Positions 20,505-32,599 of a stretch of DNA of 64,000 nt are shown here, piece by piece. The first letter of the stretch is position 1, and every line of letters starts with the position of its first letter. The notes below the pieces were generated by a model. That model had not been told where the DNA came from. It did no database searches and saw only the letters and a program-made list of their open reading frames with translations. The DNA is from Kryptolebias marmoratus (taxonomy: Eukaryota; Chordata; Actinopteri; Cyprinodontiformes; Rivulidae), in the NCBI RefSeq assembly GCF_001649575.2, contig NC_051433.1, positions 29,748,033-29,812,032 of the forward strand, in the 5' to 3' direction. Position numbers and translations under genes: made by a program.

Positions 20505-20940
20505 CAGGACAGCTTGTTGTCAATCAAGCACAGTGATACCACATTCATTAAAGCAGGTATTGCCACTTTTGGCAGTGAAAGATGAAATCAACATCTCCAT
20601 AAAGCTTGTCAGCAGAGGGAAGCATGAAGTGCTCTAAAATGTCCCAGAAGAAGGCTGCATTGATTCTGGACTTGATGGAAACTCACACTGGACCTCAGGC
20701 AGCTTGGTCTCTGTGCCTCTTCATTCTTTCTCCAGACTCTGGGACCTTGATTTCCAACTGAAATTGTTTTTATGCATTATTCTAATTTTCTGAGGAATTG
20801 AATTCTGTGTTATTAGCTGAGTCAAAATCATCAAATTGAACTCAAATAAACATTTAAAACAGATCCCTTTGTGTGGAATGAATCTAAATGAGTTTTACTT
20901 TTTGATGATGTTCTAATTTAGTGAGTTGTGGTATCTGGTC
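20505..20940 (-). mobile_element. Internally deleted Tc1-type element (family T)
   Basis: The plus strand reads caggcagcttggtctctgtg, ctccagactctgggacct, attctaattttctgagg and gatgatgttctaattt. In reverse this is one end and an internal part of the same family whose terminus starts at 63749. Transposase sequence is mostly lost. Confidence 0.6.
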
Positions 20941-21470
20941 CCTGACCTTCTTTGGTCTTGCTCATGTTAGTAAGACAGATTCTAAGGACCGGTGGGCTTT
21001 ATACACATTTATTACCTGTGTGCCATGTGGGACAGAACCAATCTGTGAAGCCTGAATTTTGTCTCTGTGGTTGGAGAACAAATACTTATTTCACTCAATG
21101 ACACAGTTTGTAATTTTGATGTATTTTTCCTAAGATTTTTAGTTGATACTGTGTCTCTATTAAAATTAAAGCACCATAAAAAGAGATGTTTTATTTCTTT
21201 GTAAGTGAGCAAACTCACCAAATCAGCAGAAGATGAAAGAATACCCCACCCCATTTTATTTTGGAAATTACTAAAAGTTTGATTAAAACAATCTTGGTCT
21301 GATGGTGGTGCAAACAGAATCCTAAACTAAATTATGTGAATAAAATGAAGTCATTATTTCATGTCTACAATCGACTTTTAAACTAAAAGTGTATTATTTC
21401 ACCAAAACAATACAGTGTGTGGAGTTTCGAACAATGATGAAACAATGTGCAAAAGTAATCATGTTTAATT
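20941..21470. other. Interval without recognised features
   Basis: AT-rich DNA that may include decayed transposon flanks. No gene seen. Confidence 0.4.
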
Positions 21471-22421
21471 CAAATAAAACCATGCAACAGGACACCATCA
21501 CCCTGATTAAACTCTACCCCTTTAGAAAATTAACATCCAAAGTCGTACATTGTGTTCAGTGAGGATTCACTGAATGACAGAAGATACAACGCCATAAACA
21601 CACACAGGTTAGCCCAGTGACTAAAGGAATAAAACAAGAACAAAAAGGTTAAAAAAAAAAAATCACAGCTCCTCCTGTTCCACATAGATCACAATCCTGA
21701 AAAAGGTGCTGAGCACAAAACTAAGGTTCTTAGCAAAAGAAAAACAAAACAAAAAGCACCTGTGAACCCCGACCCCATCTCCCCTTTGTGTGCACACTGC
21801 TAGTAATTATCACAAAGCAAGAAGAACCGTATGGCACACAAGCCTCAGAAGAAAAAACAAAAACGAGGCAACGGCATCTGCTCAGAAATACACTGCGTCT
21901 AATACAGCTTTATTTCTGCTGATCGGACATGCATTAGTTTAAACAGGGTCCCTTCAAGTTTACATCTGCAGAAAATGTGGAAGCTTTGGAATTTTAAACT
22001 AATGCCGTCTGAAAGACCACGGAAAACCTTTCTTTGTTAGCGTACTGGAATATATTGAAGGTTGTCATGCGCAAAATGTCCTAAACATTAAACAGCCTTG
22101 TAGAATCCCCAAAACAGCTTGTACATTCCATCAGGTCTTATTTTTTTTCTCCACAATCTGGACAAAAAGATAATAAAAACAAAAGCATGAATGAGATTTG
22201 TTTGTTTTGTAAGAGCTGGTCTGCAGCATGAACTTAGATGGAGGTCTGGGGGAGGAGGTTGGCTTCTCTTGCAGATCTTTGTCCGTCCAGAGGAAGACTC
22301 CCGAAGGAAGAAGTGGTGTTAACAATCTTTGATTAGATGATGGTTGAGTATGACAGTGTTTAGGATGTTGTGTGTGTGTGTCAGAGGGAGGGAGACTTGG
22401 ATGACAGCAGCACCAGCAGCA
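21471..22421 (-). other. Probable 3' UTR of UBE2V1
   Basis: No coding frame. A minus-strand AATAAA (plus-strand tttatt at 21909-21914) would give a 3' UTR of about 0.5 kb. The true end is not known. Confidence 0.45.
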
Positions 22422-25400
22422 TCAGTTGCTGTACACCTGGCCTTCAGGCGGCTGGGAGAGCCTGCTGTTCTCCTTCATCATCATGTGCTGTCTGAGCTCC
22501 TGCAGCAAAATCTTGATGTTGAAGGACTTCTTCCATCGAGAGATTGATGGCATAGACTTTAGGTCCACCTGAGAGGAGGAGGAGGTGAAGAAGGACGGCG
22601 TCAGAACTCATTTTCTTTAAAAAGCAACACAGTCACACCCATACGCCTAACAGGTCCCCTCTCCATTTTCAGTTGAATCTTATTAACCTTTTCTCTATAA
22701 CTTTTAGCTCAGTATCTGTCAAATCAACTGAGTTGCAGCCATTTTTGTGTTCAATAAGCTTGACTGGCTGTGGCAGCCATGTTAAATTGGGTTAAATTCT
22801 GAAGTTATTATTATTTTCTAAGTAACACAGACAAAGCTGTAGGGCTGGACTAACTTGTGACAAATAAGTCTAAGCAAACACGCTAAAAGATTTGCATCTA
22901 TAAAGTCCTTCATTAAACTTAGTCGAGTAGCGCTCGCTGCAGGGTTCAGGTTTGGAGCAGGAAAGAAGAGTACGCACATACAGTACAAATACTCCAGGTA
23001 GGTCCAGGCCACTGGGAGAACAACGCAGCATGTATCTGTCAGACTGTCTGAGAAAAGCTCTGGGATTACATTTACTAATGAGGAGGAGGAGGAGGAGGAG
23101 CAGTTAAAAAAAAATGGCACAAGTTCCTAAACTCCTGAGTTAAAGAGTTTAGGCTCAGTCAGCAGCTGCACAATGACTGAGCAGAGAGCAATGGGACCGT
23201 TTGTTGGCCTGAGATAGTCAAACCAAATAGAGTAATTACAGCGAGCTGCATGGTGGACAACACAGCGCACGTATGATGAAACACTTTCACACCTCCCGCT
23301 TCCTATGTGAAGGCCCCTAACACAGCTGCCACTCAGAGTAACTTTGGCTTCACGGTCTTGTCCACTTTCCTTGTTTCACATTTTTATTTGTAGAAAATCT
23401 AACTTATTTTAAAAATGACAAATGACCCTAAAAACATTACAATTTAAATAAAGTGAAGGTGCTGTTAGATGTGGACACTCACCAAACCATTGGAACTGTT
23501 CACACCGGTCAAGTTGATCTTGTTAACAAAGCGAACAGTAGGAGCACAATCAGGGTACCTGCAGCCACAGTCTATTTTCAGACTGTATATTCTGCCTTCA
23601 TAAACAGTCTGAAAGGAAGAACAATAGGATTACATTTATGAACCAAAGTCAAAGAAACCTTTATCATGTAGAATCCATTTGTTTAACATCTGACACTGAA
23701 TTCATGATGTAAAAACAGAAGCTGAGCCCCGTTTGTGAAAAGACTGGATCACAGGTTACCTGAGTAATGTCAAACACTGACAACCATTTTAACATACAGA
23801 CGCAAACAAATGTGTTGGTACGCTTCCATAATAACTAAACACTATCTCTGAAATAACTCCAAACCTGACTAGTTTAACATTATCCAGTATTGTTTACTAC
23901 TTATTTAGCAGAAGTTAGACTTTTCTTTTGATTACTGATTCAGTTGAATATTTCATACATTAAAATAAATGAAAAGATGAACAAAAAGATGAAAAAATAA
24001 TTAAATATTTTGTAGCAGCAGTCTGTGCTTCACAGTGAGCCGTGTTAATTTGCCAGCATGTAGTCTGACCCCCTCCTCCTGAACAGACTGCTGCAGCTGC
24101 CTCAGGTGTGAAGGAGGACGTCTCCACGCTGCAGTTCTCAGATCTGTCCAGAAATGTTTTAATAGGACTAAGATCTGCGCTCATGGAGGACCATTTAAGA
24201 ACAGTCAAATGTGTTTTTTACTCCATCACATACTAAAGGTACACAGATACACATAAGACAATTGCTTTTAACTGAATCACTTTTCAAAAGAAATGAAGCA
24301 TTGCTTCAATGAGCTGTAAGGGGACTAACAAATTTGTCTGCGTGTGTCCATGGGTACATTTTCTACAACTTATCCTCCAGTCAAGGCATGGGCTTGTTTC
24401 TGGTTTCAAGCTTTACTATGGTTTTAAAACCAAAACCACAAAAAAAAAGACCATTACAGTATTTTCCGGACTATAAGACGCACTTAAAAGCCTTCAATTT
24501 TCTCAAAAAACAACAGTGTGCCTTATAATCCGGAGCGCCTTATATATGTAAGAAGTCATAATGTTTTAGTACAACTTTGGTAAACTACAAAGCTGCACGG
24601 CTTGCAGCATTAAGGCTCAGTTAGAGTCGCACAGGGCTCCGTGCACAGCGCACAGACCTGAGCGAGCGGTGGAGGCGTTTATACTTGACACTTACGTCGG
24701 TGCAGTTTTCTTCCATGAGTTTTGAACCGTCTGATTATCTTTGTGATCTCTCATAGAGGGATCATAGAAATGCTGATACAGGTGAACCAGCTCCGCTAGA
24801 GCACAGAAATCATCCATTTTGAATGGAGCACGGCGAGCAACGTCCGCGCAAAGTTACAAAAATTGGGAGGTGCACAACGATGCACCTTATAGTCCGGTGT
24901 GCTTAATATATGACAAAAGTTTGTGTGTCTTATAATCCAGTGTGCCCTGTAGAGCAGAAAATACAATATATTGTTCCCAGTCTGCGAGATAATATGTTTC
25001 ACAATATACGATCAGATGCATTAAAGATACATGAACAGCAAAAATCATTTGTGATACCAGTCAGTCCTAATCACTATACAATGCGATTCAACATTACCGT
25101 AGTCTGAATCCAGAAACTGAAATTCAACTCACTACACCAAAGCAAATACATTATTCTGTTAGTTATTGGTACAAGGCTAATTATTTACTACCAAATAAAA
25201 AATGAACACTCACAAACATGTCTTATTATAAAATTACAATACACTTTCATAAAACCTGACGCACAATTAAAGAAACAAGGCCTGGTGCAAAATAGATAAA
25301 CCAACCGGTAGCAGATGTGTTTAAAACTATTATAGTAACTCAATTAGCAGCAAAATATATTTTCTACATTATAAATAATATTAGTAATAATAGTAATAAT

Positions 25401-27123
25401 ATTTTTTTCTTTCTGTTTGATTTTTATGAATCAGGGACTTCAAGAGCTGTTTGTTGTTTAGACTGGTGCTGCTGCAGTTCTCGTACTGAACAGGTGGCAC
25501 TAATTAGAAAACAATACTGCTAAACTGCAGGAAGTGCAGCTGGAAGAACTGATGAAAAAAAACTGAAAAGAGGGTATCAATTTTTCATACATAAACATGA
25601 CAGAAACAGAACTGCTCATTTAGTGATAAAAAGGATCTTATTTTACCCGTTTAAAGACGTAACAGCCTGATGCACCGAGATTTAATCGCAAAGCTGCATC
25701 AGATCACAGCTGCTCTATTGATGTAGTCTCATCATAGAAGTACAAATAGACAGTGACACAGTGTGGACGCAGCGTGGACACAATGTAGACAATGTAGACA
25801 CAGTGTGGACGCAGTGCTTCAGTCTCTTGCAGAACAAAGGGACACCTCTGCGGGGCCTGTGAGTAGCTCACCTTGGCAGGGCCGATGATCATGCCAGTCC
25901 AGTGGGTTAACGTCATGTCGTTGTCATCTGCGAGGCCCCAACTCACGGTTCCATCTCCACCACCTTTCTGACCTTCTTCCAGCTCCTCCAGCAGCCGAAA
26001 GCTGCGAGGAACTTCAACACCTTTCACACAAACACACAAAAATGCAGTGTCAGAGAGCCATCTACTCACACGTTTCAGTACAAGTTACTGACCAAGGCAA
26101 ATGCTTCTTTTTCTGTGGTTACTTTACAGATCTAACCAAGCCAAACCAGCTGATGTGGTGTTTAATGTTGTGGATGTATTTAAAGACCGAGGGTAATAGC
26201 AGAGAGACTGACATCCTCTCCTTTCTCTATTTGTTTGGTCACGTACCCTAAATTTGAAATGCATGAGGTATCTGTGTGGTTCACGGCAGTTTCTAAAAGA
26301 TGTCTGACTAACTCGAGCATTATCTTCACTAATATCTTCTTCCTTGTTTGGCCGGTTTGTAACAGCCGGGTTCTTCCTGGTTTCTGTGCAGAGTTCAGTC
26401 TTCATCTGCGCCTGCGCAGACTGGAGGCAGACACGAACTTCGGGCTTTTTCACCACATTATAAATGAAGAGAGGGCGGCTGGAGGAGGCATGTACTGTGA
26501 CATCCTAAAGAAACGCAAAGTCACCGCAAAAGGTTCATATTTCACAAAACTAAACACAATTAACCCAAATGCTGTGTCAGAAACTAGCAAGGCCATTGTA
26601 AGGTTAAAATATTTTTGTTAGCTTTTTATCCATACACATATGAAAGTATAAATGTAAGAGAAGAGTATCTACGGGTTTGTTCAGAAATGCCGTGACAGAG
26701 CCGAGTTTATACCAGAACAATTAACTCATCGTGATGATTGGAGAGGTTAGCCACGGGCGTCACCGACGTCACCGACAGCGACCAGACAAACCAAAACCTC
26801 ACGAAATGTTAGCTCGGCCTCTGACTGCTCGGCTACAAACTTCATATCACGTCTAAAGCAGAAAAACCTGTGCAGCCCGCACACTGAAGCGGCTCCTTTA
26901 GCCCTTTTTGCCGAGCTAGCATCATTTGGTGACAGCGTTTTTTTTGTCACACGGAGACACGTCAGCAACTTTACAGCAGCTGGACTCTTGGAGAGTCTTT
27001 ATCTGTCCCACAGAATCACGGAGACATTTAACATTACACTCCTGAAGGTAAATATGCGCCAACACTGAGAAATAATCGGTAAAACAGGAGAGAAAGCCTA
27101 CCTCCTCCGGCGGCGGCCGCCAT
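22422..27123 (-). CDS. ube2v1: Ubiquitin-conjugating enzyme E2 variant 1
   Basis: Four coding exons on the minus strand, 27123-27102, 26020-25872, 23608-23483 and 22568-22422, all with GT-AG introns, give 147 residues, the same length as human UBE2V1. The start is MAAAAGG; exon 2 reads [20 protein letters not shown], then [20 protein letters not shown] and MIIGPAK; exon 3 has [19 protein letters not shown] and [17 protein letters not shown]; exon 4 has [20 protein letters not shown] and ends [14 protein letters not shown] proteins have the E2 fold but lack the catalytic cysteine. They pair with UBE2N/Ubc13 to build Lys63-linked ubiquitin chains in NF-kB signalling and DNA damage tolerance. 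Exon 4 starts with a [15 protein letters not shown] segment that differs clearly from the mammalian VDPRAISVLAKWQNS, while the rest is well kept. Introns hold R1, Tc1 and MITE insertions. Likely functional. Confidence 0.96.
22625..22810 (+). repeat. Dispersed repeat R1, copy 5 (5' part), in UBE2V1 intron 3
   Basis: Contains agctcagtatctgtcaaatc, gccatttttgtgttc and ctgtggcagccatgttaaat. Confidence 0.7.
23990..24215 (-). mobile_element. Tc1-like remnant in UBE2V1 intron 2
   Basis: The minus frame holds [19 protein letters not shown], a decayed form of the Tc1 WPSQSPDLNPIENLW motif. The plus-strand words actgctgcagctgcctcagg recur in the Tc1 copy at 19965. Confidence 0.55.
24455..24970. mobile_element. 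MITE-like element with imperfect terminal inverted repeats
   Basis: The left end, cagtattttccggactataa then gacgcac, pairs imperfectly with the right end, cagtgtgccctgtagagca then gaaaataca, reversed. Inside, cttataatccgg and cttatagtccggtgtg repeat. It is a common fish repeat type and sits in UBE2V1 intron 2. Confidence 0.6.
25755..25816. repeat. Short imperfect tandem repeat near the UBE2V1 exon 2 donor
   Basis: Units of the kind acacagtgtggacgcag and acaatgtag recur for about 60 bp, ending about 55 bp inside intron 2 from the exon 2 donor. Confidence 0.6.
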
Positions 27124-27190
27124 CTTTGTCACTGCGCTACGGTAGCGCGCACGCATGGGCTTCCTTTCTGCGGGCGCGTGTCCGCTACAA
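27124..27190 (-). promoter_or_regulatory. UBE2V1 promoter/5' UTR region
   Basis: GC-rich DNA with many CpG (ctacggtagcgcgcacgcatg) directly upstream of the ATG, as in TATA-less housekeeping promoters. The ATG sits in a gcggccgcc context at 27123. Confidence 0.5.
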
Positions 27191-27297
27191 CTAACCAACC
27201 AGCTAACCAACTAACTAAAAAAGTCCATTAATATTTTTACTACACTTGGGGCAGAACATCGAAAATAACAAAAATTCAGTTTGAAGCATTTGGAAAA

Positions 27298-27400
<103 letters not shown>

Positions 27401-28360
27401 ATTACAATCAAAGAAATTCGGCATTGTTTTTGTTTATTTGTTATGCTGGCCCTCCAGACCTTTTTGTTTCTGGTTTCTGATCAGGTCAATCAGTTCTTGG
27501 CATTTAAAAACAAGGGACACATTTGGGTTAAGGATATAGAAAACCTTAAATTAGCATCATGTTAAAGCTGATGTGTTTGTGACATGTCTCTTTAGTAATT
27601 ATTAATTATAAGACTTGGAGCGTCTTTCAGAGCAATGTTCAATTCAAATGGGCTGACATAAATCTCAGTATTTTCAGCTGAAATTCTCACAATTTAAATT
27701 TAATTACATGACAAGTATTTTTATGGTTTTTCCAAATTTAACGTCACAGGAAGTCAGTTCATAGAATATACTGTCTCATAATTATGTAAATGTATTTACA
27801 CTTGGGGGGTGTACACTTGGTTTTGTTACCTTTTTAGGACCTTTTCAATCACATAAAGCTGCTGGGTTATTTTGATAACTCTTGGTTAAAGGTGCTGGTC
27901 ATCTGTAGCTATGGTGTGACCAACTACTGGTTCAAAACAATGAGCTGCATCATTTATCACAATCTGCCATTTTGAGCCAAAAGTTGACCAAAACAGACTT
28001 GACTGGACCTCTGCTTTAAGATGTAATAAGTAAAGATATGATAGTAAAACCAGCTTATAAGAAGATTACCCTGGTTGGCTTTGTTAATTATAATATTAGG
28101 TTTGCACTATAGACAGTGACTTTGGGTTACTAAAAAACATTAGCTGGTGGTAGCTAGCTGATGCTAATAGCAGCTAGCTAGTACCAACCCTTTTAATTAT
28201 CTAATAACCCAGGTTTTGGGTTGTTCTTTTTAACTCAACTTGTTAAGAGCTTCAGTTCAACAGAATGGTCATTGTAACACAATTTTAGGGTAGAAAATTT
28301 AACCAGGTATGCTGATCAAATTAAAAACCCAACGCTGCTGAGCTGAAACTACCAAGGTAG
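27401..28360. other. Interval without recognised features
   Basis: AT-rich. Around 28130-28200 the word agctagct recurs several times. No gene seen. Confidence 0.4.
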
Positions 28361-28365
28361 GCTCT

Positions 28366-29712
28366 AGTGTTGTGTTGTACATGAACGATTCCTTTAAACA
28401 AACGAAGTGAACCAAATCACTTTATTCACTGATTCGTTCCTTACTTACTTCAGTTGAGAAAAAAAAAATGAAGAAGAAAGAAATTTAAAAAAAAAAATTA
28501 GTTCAGTTCAGCGAGAGTGGAACTTCCTCATTCTGTGACTCATGACGTTATTCTAAATGACACAGCAGCGTGCGCTGTGCCGTCAGGGAGGGACTGTTGT
28601 TGGCTCCTGAGCGAATGTGACTTGAGATTCATTCACTGCAAATAAACTCCATGTGTCACTCAGTGAGTGAAACTCTGTCTGACTCTGCCCTGAGGGATTC
28701 TAACGGTTTTGTCCTTGCAAGGATTTGCTCTCAGGCTTTTAGCAGCACCATACGTTTGTCCAAACTAACTGCTAATGTTGAGTCAAGCTTGATGAAAATA
28801 AACACACACACGCCCTGTCCCCATTATGGGGGACACATAAAGTAACGAGAGGAGACAGAAGAAGAGCGAGTGAGACTCCCAGCAGGGCAGAAACAACAAG
28901 CTGGTGCCGAGGAGTGATTCGTTCAGTGAACGAACTGCTGATTCGTTCATGCTCAGAAACGGAGAACTGCCACCAAGGAGTGATTCGTTCAGTGAACGAA
29001 CTGCTGATTCGTTCATGCTTAGAAACAGAGAACTGTTGCCGAGGAGCGATTCGTTCAGTGAACGAACTGCTGATTCGTTCATGCTTAGAAACAGAGAACT
29101 GTTGCCGAGGAGTGATTCGTTCAGTGAACGAACTGCTGATTCGTTCATGCTTAGAAACGGAGAACTGTTGCAGATGAGTGATTTGTTTGCTTAGTACTGT
29201 GCTGGAAGTGGTGCTGTTTATTCCTGTACTGCATGAATAAACTTAGCTTTGGTACTTTGCCTCTAGCTTTAGAAACTGGACGATTTCACTCAGTCCCAGA
29301 GGAGGATCCAAAATGTTCTCTGTGATTTAAATGAAATGCATTTCTTATTTTATTGTCCTTTGAAGACGACTCTCAGAAATTAATTGTTCTTGATGTTTAC
29401 CTGGATTTTTTTAGATGAGTGATGAAGATAAACTACAGTATTTATTTCAATTTTATGTCTTTCAGTTAGCTCAGTTTGTTTTAAAAGCCTGGCATCTTCA
29501 AAAGAGGACACTTTCTGTTTGAGGGACGTTGATGTTGGTCTCTGTCTGCATCTTTGAAATATGTTTGTCTCATAAGCTCATGGGGACTGGGCACCTTTTA
29601 TGGTGTATGGCACAAAAGAAATAAACTTAACTAACTAACTAATAAACTGTGTGAACTGAAGGATTCTAGTGATTCAGTTCACTCAAAACAGCTGCCGTTC
29701 CCATCACTAGAC
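28366..29712. mobile_element. Probable nonautonomous DNA transposon carrying 66-bp repeats
   Basis: The left edge (ctctagtgttgtgttgtac then atgaacgattcc) and right edge (ctgccgttcccatcactagac, reversed) form a weak inverted pair. Both edges and the interior are dense in gattcgttc/gaacgaa words. A LINE-type 3' tail, cttaactaactaactaa, near 29620 may be a later insertion. Borders are approximate. Confidence 0.4.
28908..29178. repeat. 66-bp tandem repeat, four copies plus a partial
   Basis: Units start at about 28911, 28977, 29043 and 29109, spaced exactly 66 bp, with a partial fifth at 29175. Each holds the 17-bp near-perfect palindrome ttcgttcagtgaacgaa and a second cattcgtt-type half site. 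Because 66 is 22 codons, frames stay open on both strands (for example MNESAVRSLNESLLGNSSLF); I treat these as by-products. Confidence 0.95.
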
Positions 29713-30175
29713 TTGGTCCAAACTTGACCCAGAGCTGAGTTACAAACTGGGTTGTTTTAAACTCAGCAAATTTTAGTGTGTACATTGTCAGGTTTTTATG
29801 GGGTCCAAAGCTTGATCCTAACATCAATTTTGAGTTAAGGTTTTGAGATAAAGAACTGAGTTTAGGTTAGGATTGGGGTTAATCAAGTACTGGTATTAGT
29901 TAGGCTTATTGTCATGGTTCAGAGATGAATGGAAGTCAACAGAATATCTGAATAGAACAGAAATAAAAACTTGTGCGCATGTGTGTGTTCAAACAATTAG
30001 AACATCTTTGAAAATGTATTGTTAAAAAAAAGATAAAAAGGGCCTTTTCTATGTAGATTTTCTTTCAGGTTTTTGTTTAAAGACAGTTTCATTTTCATCT
30101 TCTGCACAGCTCTCATGCTGACATGTTGCACCCATTCATTCAAGTCTTTCTCAGGGCATAAACCATTCATCATAA
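29713..30175. other. Interval without recognised features
   Basis: AT-rich, no coding exon seen. Confidence 0.4.
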
Positions 30176-30176
30176 T

Positions 30177-30326
30177 CCATCCATCCATCCGTCCATCCAT
30201 CCATCCATTCATCCATCCGTCCATCCNNNNNNNNNNNNNNNNNNNNNNNNNNNNNNNNNNNNNNNNNNNNNNNNNNNNNNNNNNNNNNNNNNNNNNNNNN
30301 NNNNNNNNNNNNNNNNNNNNNNNNNN
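30177..30326. repeat. (ccat)n microsatellite ending in a 100-N gap
   Basis: The (ccat)n run with gtcc/ttc variants occupies 30177-30226; 30227-30326 is N. The array is probably the reason for the gap. Confidence 0.9.
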
Positions 30327-30540
30327 ATAGTTAACCAGAACTTGGTTAGAAACGGTGGCTGCGAATCTAACCCAGGAGGTTCGATGCTCCAGCGAAGGTC
30401 TGGTCTCAACTGGAGGCTTAAGTACTGGCAGTCCTCATTAACCCGAATCTGGATCACCTGTGAAAGTAAGAAACTGGAGGAGCCGCCCCAAGGCGGGGCT
30501 AAAACTCCAGATCCCTACAGTAAAGATATGACGTTCAGAG

Positions 30541-30694
30541 TGTAGGTGTGTACGTGAATGACTCTCAGCTATTACCATATAAAATTTTAGCTCACCATCT
30601 ATAGACAACTTAAAGACGTTTGTGTTTTTAGATCAATTGGCTGTGGTGGCCATCTTGATTCACATTGACTCCATAAGTTCATCAGTTGTGGTTG
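30541..30694 (+). repeat. Dispersed repeat R1, copy 6, left half
   Basis: Contains gaatgactctcagctatta, ctgtggtggccatcttgatt and catcagttgtggttg. It is cut by the LINE tail at 30695 and resumes at about 31785. Confidence 0.75.
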
Positions 30695-30715
30695 TCAATC
30701 AATCAATCAACCAAC

Positions 30716-30780
<65 letters not shown>
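30695..30780 (-). repeat. (aatc)n tetranucleotide, tail of the LINE
   Basis: On the minus strand the LINE ends ttgaataaactgattgattg and continues in the same 4-bp period, so this microsatellite grew from the LINE 3' tail. Confidence 0.8.
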
Positions 30781-30781
<1 letters not shown>

Positions 30782-31785
30782 GTTTATTCAATTTAACAAA
30801 TTTCATCATTAATTTTCAAACACATTCTCTTACAACACTCACATAAACAAGTGAAAAGGGTTCAGGAAAAACTAAAATCTTGTATAAACCTGCCCCTTTC
30901 TCAAAAGTTACAAATTAAGGCCGTATACATTAAATTATCTATATAAGTTGCAAACAATACATCAATCTCCTCATTATCAACCCAAAGGTCTATAAGACTG
31001 AATCATTTTTTTCTTATAAAGTGTTTTGAATTGATTTATAGAAGAGCCTTTTTTAACTCCTCATCCAAACTGTTCCATCATTTTTCTCCATGCACTGAAA
31101 TACTCATTTGTTTTAAAGTAGTACGCACAGTTTTACTTTAGAAATTGTACCTTCCTTCTGTAATTCTTAGACAAAGAACTTTAATAAATTAATTGGCAAA
31201 AATCTCTTTCTAGCTTTAGACATAATTAATAGGATTTTTAAATTAACCTAATCCCTTTATTTCAAGATATTTGATTAAATAAACAGTTTATTTGTATATT
31301 CTCTTGCATGCACTTTACATAAATTCTCACAGCTTTCTTTTGTATCACAAACAATGGATTAGTGTTGGTTTTATGTGTTGCCCCATACCTCTACACAATA
31401 AGTCAGAAATGGAACAACAAATGAGTAATATAATGTCTGGAGTGTTGATAGTTCTAAAACATTTTTTACTTTATTTAGAACTCCAATACTTTTGCATAAT
31501 TTTTGTTTCATGTATTTTATATGAGCTTTCCAGTTGAGTTTATGATCCAAAACAACCTCTAAAAATGTAACTTCCTTTACTCGTTCCACTTGATTATCGT
31601 CTATAATGTCCACGGACATAATAGAATCATCTTTTTTTCGGTTACCAAAAATCATGCATTTTGTTTTATTTCAGTTTATTTAAATCATTCCCAGAACAAA
31701 CCAAGTTTGTATCATCTGCAAACAGATGAGTTGTAACACTTTAGACACTTCATGAATGCCACTGGTGTACAATAGGAAAAGCTTT
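30781..31785 (-). mobile_element. 5'-truncated CR1/L2-type LINE
   Basis: The minus strand holds FADDTNLVCSG (RT motif, near 31690-31730), then MIFGNRKKDDS, VKEVTFLEVVLDHKLNWKAH and PFLTYCVEVWGNT, then a stop-filled 3' part ending in AATAAA and the gatt tail. Just 5', IHEVSKVLQLI precedes FADD in a shifted frame, so there is a frameshift. It has no 5' RT domains or endonuclease. It splits an R1 copy. Confidence 0.85.
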
Positions 31786-31912
31786 GATGTGCATCCAATG
31801 ATTATTTTCTGCAAGTTTTAATAAAAGTTGTTCTCTAGTTCATGAGATATTTTGCTAACAGACACACAAATAAACGCAACGCTCACAGACAAAAACATTA
31901 TTGTCCACTTTC
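31786..31912 (+). repeat. Dispersed repeat R1, copy 6, right half
   Basis: Resumes with gatgtgcatccaatgatta and continues to gttcatgagatattttgcta and cattattgtccac. Confidence 0.75.
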
Positions 31913-32595
31913 ACCTCTTGGCAGCAGTCAATAATTAATATAATTAGTATGTTACTGAGACATGGTTAATGAAGTTGCCTGGTTTTTTAAAAGTGCTGGG
32001 TTTGGAACAAAACGTAAAGTAAAAGTATTTCATTTTAAAGTGTGTTCAGTTCAGCTGAGGGACCAGAACACACAAATTCTACTTGAACCCACTGTAGTTA
32101 CAGCAAAGAGCCAGCAGGTGTCAGACTGAGTGAACTTTCTCAAACACCTGATGAAGGTCAAAGTTCACAGAGAGAGTTGAAACTGTCAACACTGTAATAA
32201 AAACAGCAACAAGGTGGAGCAACTTTGAATCTGAGACTCATATCCAGATGATTATAAATAAATCACAAAATAAATACAAAAAGAACGCAACAATTTATGT
32301 ATACAATATGTGAAAACATTAAATGACAAGATGTGTTCAGTAACAAAAATAAATACAGAAATAAATAACTGGAATCACACAAACCAATTAAACTGTATAT
32401 GCTGACCAACCATAATAACTACATTTACTGTGGATATCTATCAATAAAAAATGTGCCTTTTTGTCTTTAAACTGTTTAAAAAAAACATTCAAATATTTGT
32501 CTAAATATCTTCAAGCAGCTTTAAATTTGCATTCTTATCACATCCCAATTACAGGTTTTATTATCACATGGCTCTAAAAAGGCTAATGTTGTCAC
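31913..32595. other. Interval without recognised features
   Basis: AT-rich, no exon seen. Confidence 0.4.
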
Positions 32596-32599
32596 CCTT

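Noticed and set aside
26235..26621. 128-codon plus-strand frame in UBE2V1 intron 1
   Set aside because: No splice or domain support and antisense to a well-supported gene.
28783..29194. Frames with 22-residue repeats (NESAVRSLNESLLG type), or a CRISPR-like array
   Set aside because: The 66-bp units are directly adjacent with no unique spacers, the DNA is eukaryotic, and the frames follow from the unit being a multiple of three.
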